Of a stretch of DNA of 64,000 bases, positions 61,078 through 64,000 are shown one piece after another. Position 1 is the stretch's first letter. Each line of letters begins with the position of its first letter. Below the pieces are notes generated by a model. The model worked only from the letters and a program-made list of their open reading frames with translations. It made no database searches and had not been told where the DNA came from. The DNA is from JAGQPD01 sp020426865. GTDB lineage: Bacteria; Planctomycetota; Planctomycetia; Pirellulales; Pirellulaceae. A program made the position numbers and the translations under genes. The stretch spans positions 186,001-250,000 of the forward strand of contig JAWKTN010000006.1 in the NCBI GenBank assembly GCA_041399065.1. Reading direction: 5' to 3'.

Positions 61078-63207
61078 CTAACGCTGCCGATTTCCTGCGG
61101 ATTCTAGCAGTTGTAGGAAAGATTCCCAACACTCAGGCCGATCGGGCTGGCCAGCTAACGCCCCACAATGCGCCAGGACACTTGTGATCCGTTTCCGTGT
61201 TTTCACAACCGGTCCCGGGTCGCGCAACGCGTCCGCCGCCTCGGCGGCTGCCACTGCCCAACGCAACTCCGGTTGCCCCATTCCTTGCGTCTGGGCGACC
61301 AAAACGCGAGCCTGAGCGTGCAGCTGCCGGCCGTTTTGGCTGTCACGCCACGTGAGCGTCCCGGTCGCAACCGTCGCGTCTGCGGCACCTCCAATAAGCT
61401 CCACCTCAACCAGCGACGTGGCGACCTGGCCGGCTTTCAATGTGGCCACCTTCGCCGCCGGTAGCCAACCGGTGAGCTCCGGCTCGTGCCCCACTAACCG
61501 ATACGCAGCGACGACCTGTGGATTGAATGAGATTTGCAGCCGCACCTGATCCGCCACGTCGGCTTGGCCATCGGCAATCGCGGTGGCCATGTTTCCGACC
61601 AGTTCATCGGCCGAGTTGATCGTCGTGTAGGCCACACGATCCGGGGATGGTTGTCGTTCCTGTGCAGTGTCTGGGAATTGTTCCACAGGCAACGATGCCG
61701 TTCCGCCCAGATCCAGCACGTGGACCGTGGCAGCCTCGGTCAACTCATCCGCCAATTGTGTCCAATCGGGGGCGGCCGCCGTCACGCCGGCTCCATGGCT
61801 CGTGTCGGTCAGCAACAACACCGTGCTGGCAATGTCAGCCCGCGGGGCCATGGCTGCGGTGTCTGTTGCTGCCGACCCAATGCTCATCCACGTTACCGCT
61901 TCCTGCCACAACAGCGCCCGATCCGTTCCGCTTGATTCGGTTCCTACCGTCTGTTGCCTCGCATCCAAGAATTGCCACCAGTCGGCAATTTTCGCCATGG
62001 CGTTGGCATCCGCATCGGCCAGCAATTCGGCCTGCTCACTCCGCAATATTCGCAGCCAGCACCGATCATTGGACCCCATCTGTGCGGAGAGGCGATGCAA
62101 GGCGGTGGCGGCCATGTGTCGCTGGAGCGCGGCGTCGGCCTGTGTGAATTGTTCGTCAATCAAGATGAACAGCCGCTTGTGTCGTCCGGCCGCAGGAGTT
62201 CCCCGGCGAGCTTCCACGGTCCATTGCAGCACGCGCCTGCCACTTCCAGCAAACGGGGACTCGCCTGCCGTTACCGACAGCGATACCGGACCACCTCGGC
62301 CGGGCGGAAAACCGTATTGCATCGTGGCCACGAAATCCTCCACGTGAATCGCCGCCGTATCGGGACTGACATCACGTACCAACGATGCGAAGGTGTTTTC
62401 GTAACTGGCAGTTCGACTCCAGACCGGCAATTCGATTGTCGCCAATTCCCGAGCTGCTGCCAGCCGAACGAGCGGCTGCGAGTTGGACTGCCAAAGAAAT
62501 GCCCGGTCGTACCCCGGCGAAAGTGGCAGCTCAATTCCGCGGGGGATTAATCCCGCCACTAAGTCCAAAGAACCATGCCACGCCGTTGAATCCCCTACCG
62601 GCGACCCCAATCCGTTTGTAGCATCCAGACCCGTGACACTAACAGTCGAGCTGTTGTCGTCGGACACGCCGGTGTCTGTTTCGCTTGCCACTTGCGATCG
62701 CGCGCTGCCCGTTCGCGGTTCGGCGCCCCCGTCCGCTGGCGAGGACGCAACTGAACTGCGATCGGTCGCCGTCGTCGTCATCGCTGGATGGACGCTGTCA
62801 ACCGATGAGGTCCCGTCGAGCAACGTCACGGCGGATGAGCCGCCGCGCCCCGTTTGAGCGCTTCGCCACATGGTCGCCGTCAATGCCAGCAACAACGTCG
62901 CCGCCACAGCCGCGGCCGTCCATCCGCGGTGCCACCGCCAGGCTCGCGCTCGGCGCACTGATCGCAGCGAACGCAGCAAATGCATCGGCACCGCGACGTC
63001 GCGCAGGGCGTCGTCGATCGCCATCTCTTCGGTGGCACTTCGCAATCGATCGCGAAATCCAGCCGGGATCGGCACCTCAGACAAGGCCGTGTCCACGTGC
63101 TGGTCGTCCCAGTTGCGCACGTCCCGCAACCGCGCTAACATGCCGCCCGGTACCGGTACGTCCCGAAGCCGATTATCCAACCATGCGTCTTTGTTTGCGT
63201 CGGTCAT
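61078..63207 (-). CDS. Membrane protein with vWA-like domain, next to ECF sigma gene
   Basis: A 709-residue protein. The N-terminal part contains three related segments (WLDNRLRDVPVPGGMLARLR, ALSEVPIPAGFRDRLRSATE, ALRDVAVPMHLLRSLRSVRR), all of the form A/R-L-x-x-V-P-x-P/H-x-x-L-x-x-L. A membrane helix follows (about 97-115, AAAVAATLLLALTATMW). The remainder is extracytoplasmic, with a Ser/Thr/Gly linker and a region like von Willebrand factor A (about 345-480: HKRLFILIDEQFTQADAALQ, TVLLLTDTSHG). ATG 63207 has GGGAG about seven bases upstream. Probably controls, or is controlled by, the ECF sigma factor encoded 87 bp upstream. Confidence 0.72.
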   Translation of the reverse strand: MTDANKDAWLDNRLRDVPVPGGMLARLRDVRNWDDQHVDTALSEVPIPAGFRDRLRSATEEMAIDDALRDVAVPMHLLRSLRSVRRARAWRWHRGWTAAAVAATLLLALTATMWRSAQTGRGGSSAVTLLDGTSSVDSVHPAMTTTATDRSSVASSPADGGAEPRTGSARSQVASETDTGVSDDNSSTVSVTGLDATNGLGSPVGDSTAWHGSLDLVAGLIPRGIELPLSPGYDRAFLWQSNSQPLVRLAAARELATIELPVWSRTASYENTFASLVRDVSPDTAAIHVEDFVATMQYGFPPGRGGPVSLSVTAGESPFAGSGRRVLQWTVEARRGTPAAGRHKRLFILIDEQFTQADAALQRHMAATALHRLSAQMGSNDRCWLRILRSEQAELLADADANAMAKIADWWQFLDARQQTVGTESSGTDRALLWQEAVTWMSIGSAATDTAAMAPRADIASTVLLLTDTSHGAGVTAAAPDWTQLADELTEAATVHVLDLGGTASLPVEQFPDTAQERQPSPDRVAYTTINSADELVGNMATAIADGQADVADQVRLQISFNPQVVAAYRLVGHEPELTGWLPAAKVATLKAGQVATSLVEVELIGGAADATVATGTLTWRDSQNGRQLHAQARVLVAQTQGMGQPELRWAVAAAEAADALRDPGPVVKTRKRITSVLAHCGALAGQPDRPECWESFLQLLESAGNRQR

Positions 63208-63294
63208 CGCCTACTCCCTCACGCCCATCGACGGTCTTGGGATCCTCAGCTATTGGTCGCCCTTGCGGTCATGCACCGATCGATCGTCATGTTG

Positions 63295-63795
63295 CTACTT
63301 CGTCGATTCGGATACCAAAAATTGTCGCAGCCGGTCTCGCGCCCGACTCACTCGCGACAATACCGTGCCCAACGGCACGCTCAACATGTCCGCTACTTCC
63401 TGATGCGTTAGTTCACCAACCACAACCAACAACAACGTCTCTCGCAACGCCTCCGGCAGTTTTGTCAACGCCCGCTGCATCTCGTCGCTGTATGTGTCCG
63501 CCACCGGATCCCGGTCATGGACCTCGACCTCTAGTTCCGTCTCTCCGCCAAAAACACTCGGCAACTTGCGCCGCCGCCAACGGTCTACCGCTCGACGCCG
63601 CAAGATCGATACCAACCACGCTCGCCCACCACGCTCGCTTACATAACCCTCCCGACTCGTCCACGCCGATCGGAATGTCTCCTGCACCAAGTCCTCCGCT
63701 TCGTGGGCGTCCCCCACCATGCGATAGGCCATCCGATACAGCACCACCCCATGCTCATCGACCAAGACATCGAATTCAGCTTGCGTCAGCGGCAA
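63295..63795 (-). CDS. ECF-type RNA polymerase sigma factor
   Basis: A 166-residue sigma-70-family factor. Region 2 includes YRMAYRMVGDAHEAEDLVQE TF-type sequence (about 19-44) with the conserved aspartates and DLVQ, and region 4 holds LPEALRETLLLVVVGELTHQ EVADMLSVPLGTVLSRVSRA (about 113-153), a helix-turn-helix. The start is TTG 63795 with an AGGGG site about seven bases upstream. It precedes the vWA-like membrane protein in the same direction, as in many planctomycete ECF sigma/transmembrane pairs. Its target promoters are unknown. Confidence 0.93.
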   Translation of the reverse strand: MPLTQAEFDVLVDEHGVVLYRMAYRMVGDAHEAEDLVQETFRSAWTSREGYVSERGGRAWLVSILRRRAVDRWRRRKLPSVFGGETELEVEVHDRDPVADTYSDEMQRALTKLPEALRETLLLVVVGELTHQEVADMLSVPLGTVLSRVSRARDRLRQFLVSESTK

Positions 63796-63886
63796 ACGTC
63801 ACCCCTCATCCATTTCGACCACCAACCTCCGGTCGTCGTCACAATTTGGGGCCTTACCCCCATCTTTTCGCGGTCGTATCTGCAAT

Positions 63887-64000
63887 TTATTCCCGGATCA
63901 AGACATTTTTTGGCTTGAACTTGGGTTCCGGGCGACGCACCCCCAAGTCCACTTCCAATTCCACCTGCCCGATTTCCACCCGCCTAACCCGTCCATCCCA
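63887..64000 (-). CDS. C-terminal end of an unidentified gene (runs off the window)
   Basis: Minus-strand open frame from the right edge to TAA at 63887-63889, 37 codons visible. The end reads RVEIGQVELEVDLGVRRPEP then KFKPKNVLIRE. Codon use fits the neighbours and the strand-like alternation looks like real protein, but no family can be named from so little. The start lies outside the window. Confidence 0.4.
   Translation of the reverse strand, partial: WDGRVRRVEIGQVELEVDLGVRRPEPKFKPKNVLIRE

Overview
The window looks like a chromosomal segment of a planctomycete, probably of the Pirellula/Rhodopirellula type. This is inferred from gene families, not from a database search: SHD1-repeat protein, DUF1559 prepilin-like protein followed by a small lipoprotein, ResB-CcsA fusion, PEP-CTERM protein, HTH protein with an acidic serine/aspartate tail and membrane anchor, and ExbB/ExbD sets with large TPR proteins. 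The DNA is GC-rich and genes lie on both strands in short operons. No rRNA, tRNA or CRISPR array was found.

Layout. 0-9.4 kb (+): partial SHD1 protein, RND exporter, di-haem cytochrome c, ThiC, an MFS lipid-flippase-like protein, a GmhA-like SIS isomerase and a ROK kinase. 9.4-12.1 kb (-): thrC-dapB plus a small conserved gene. 12.5-21.1 kb (+): DksA-like factor, LspA, an IMPase/HisN-like phosphatase, L28, GatC-GatA-GatB, a SAM hydroxide adenosyltransferase with a free-standing copy of its C-terminal domain, and BioA. 21.2-26.2 kb (-): a MotA/ExbB channel operon with two coiled-coil membrane partners, and a QueD-like enzyme. 26.4-34.1 kb (+): secreted protein, membrane-anchored HTH protein, duplicated-domain lipoprotein, ResB-CcsA fusion and a PH-like membrane protein.

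34.1-42 kb is an accessory region. It holds a three-gene operon (small helical, possibly histone-fold protein; unknown protein; HNH nuclease), a Tn3-family transposase remnant, a repeat-flanked PEP-CTERM pentapeptide gene, a frameshifted response-regulator fragment, a frameshifted and truncated ArsR-SRPBCC gene and a secreted HEAT-like protein. Several different decayed genes sit within a few kilobases, which suggests repeated insertion and loss.

42-64 kb returns to core genes: an AsmA-like protein, AroC, a BASS transporter, L31-PrfA-PrmC, a DUF1559/lipoprotein pair, a DUF3592 protein with a small partner, a PlsC-like acyltransferase, XerD, a TPR-TPR-ExbB-ExbD-ExbD operon, and an ECF sigma factor with a membrane protein that probably controls it or acts under it. 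A further minus-strand gene runs off the right edge.

Translation genes recur (L28, GatCAB, L31, RF1, PrmC). Two separate proton-channel systems and a c-type cytochrome maturation factor point to strong investment in envelope energetics. The best candidates for undescribed biology are the HNH trio, the 21-25 kb channel operon, the repeat-flanked PEP-CTERM cassette, the tandem SAM-HAT C-terminal paralog and a possible structured RNA at 25.5 kb.
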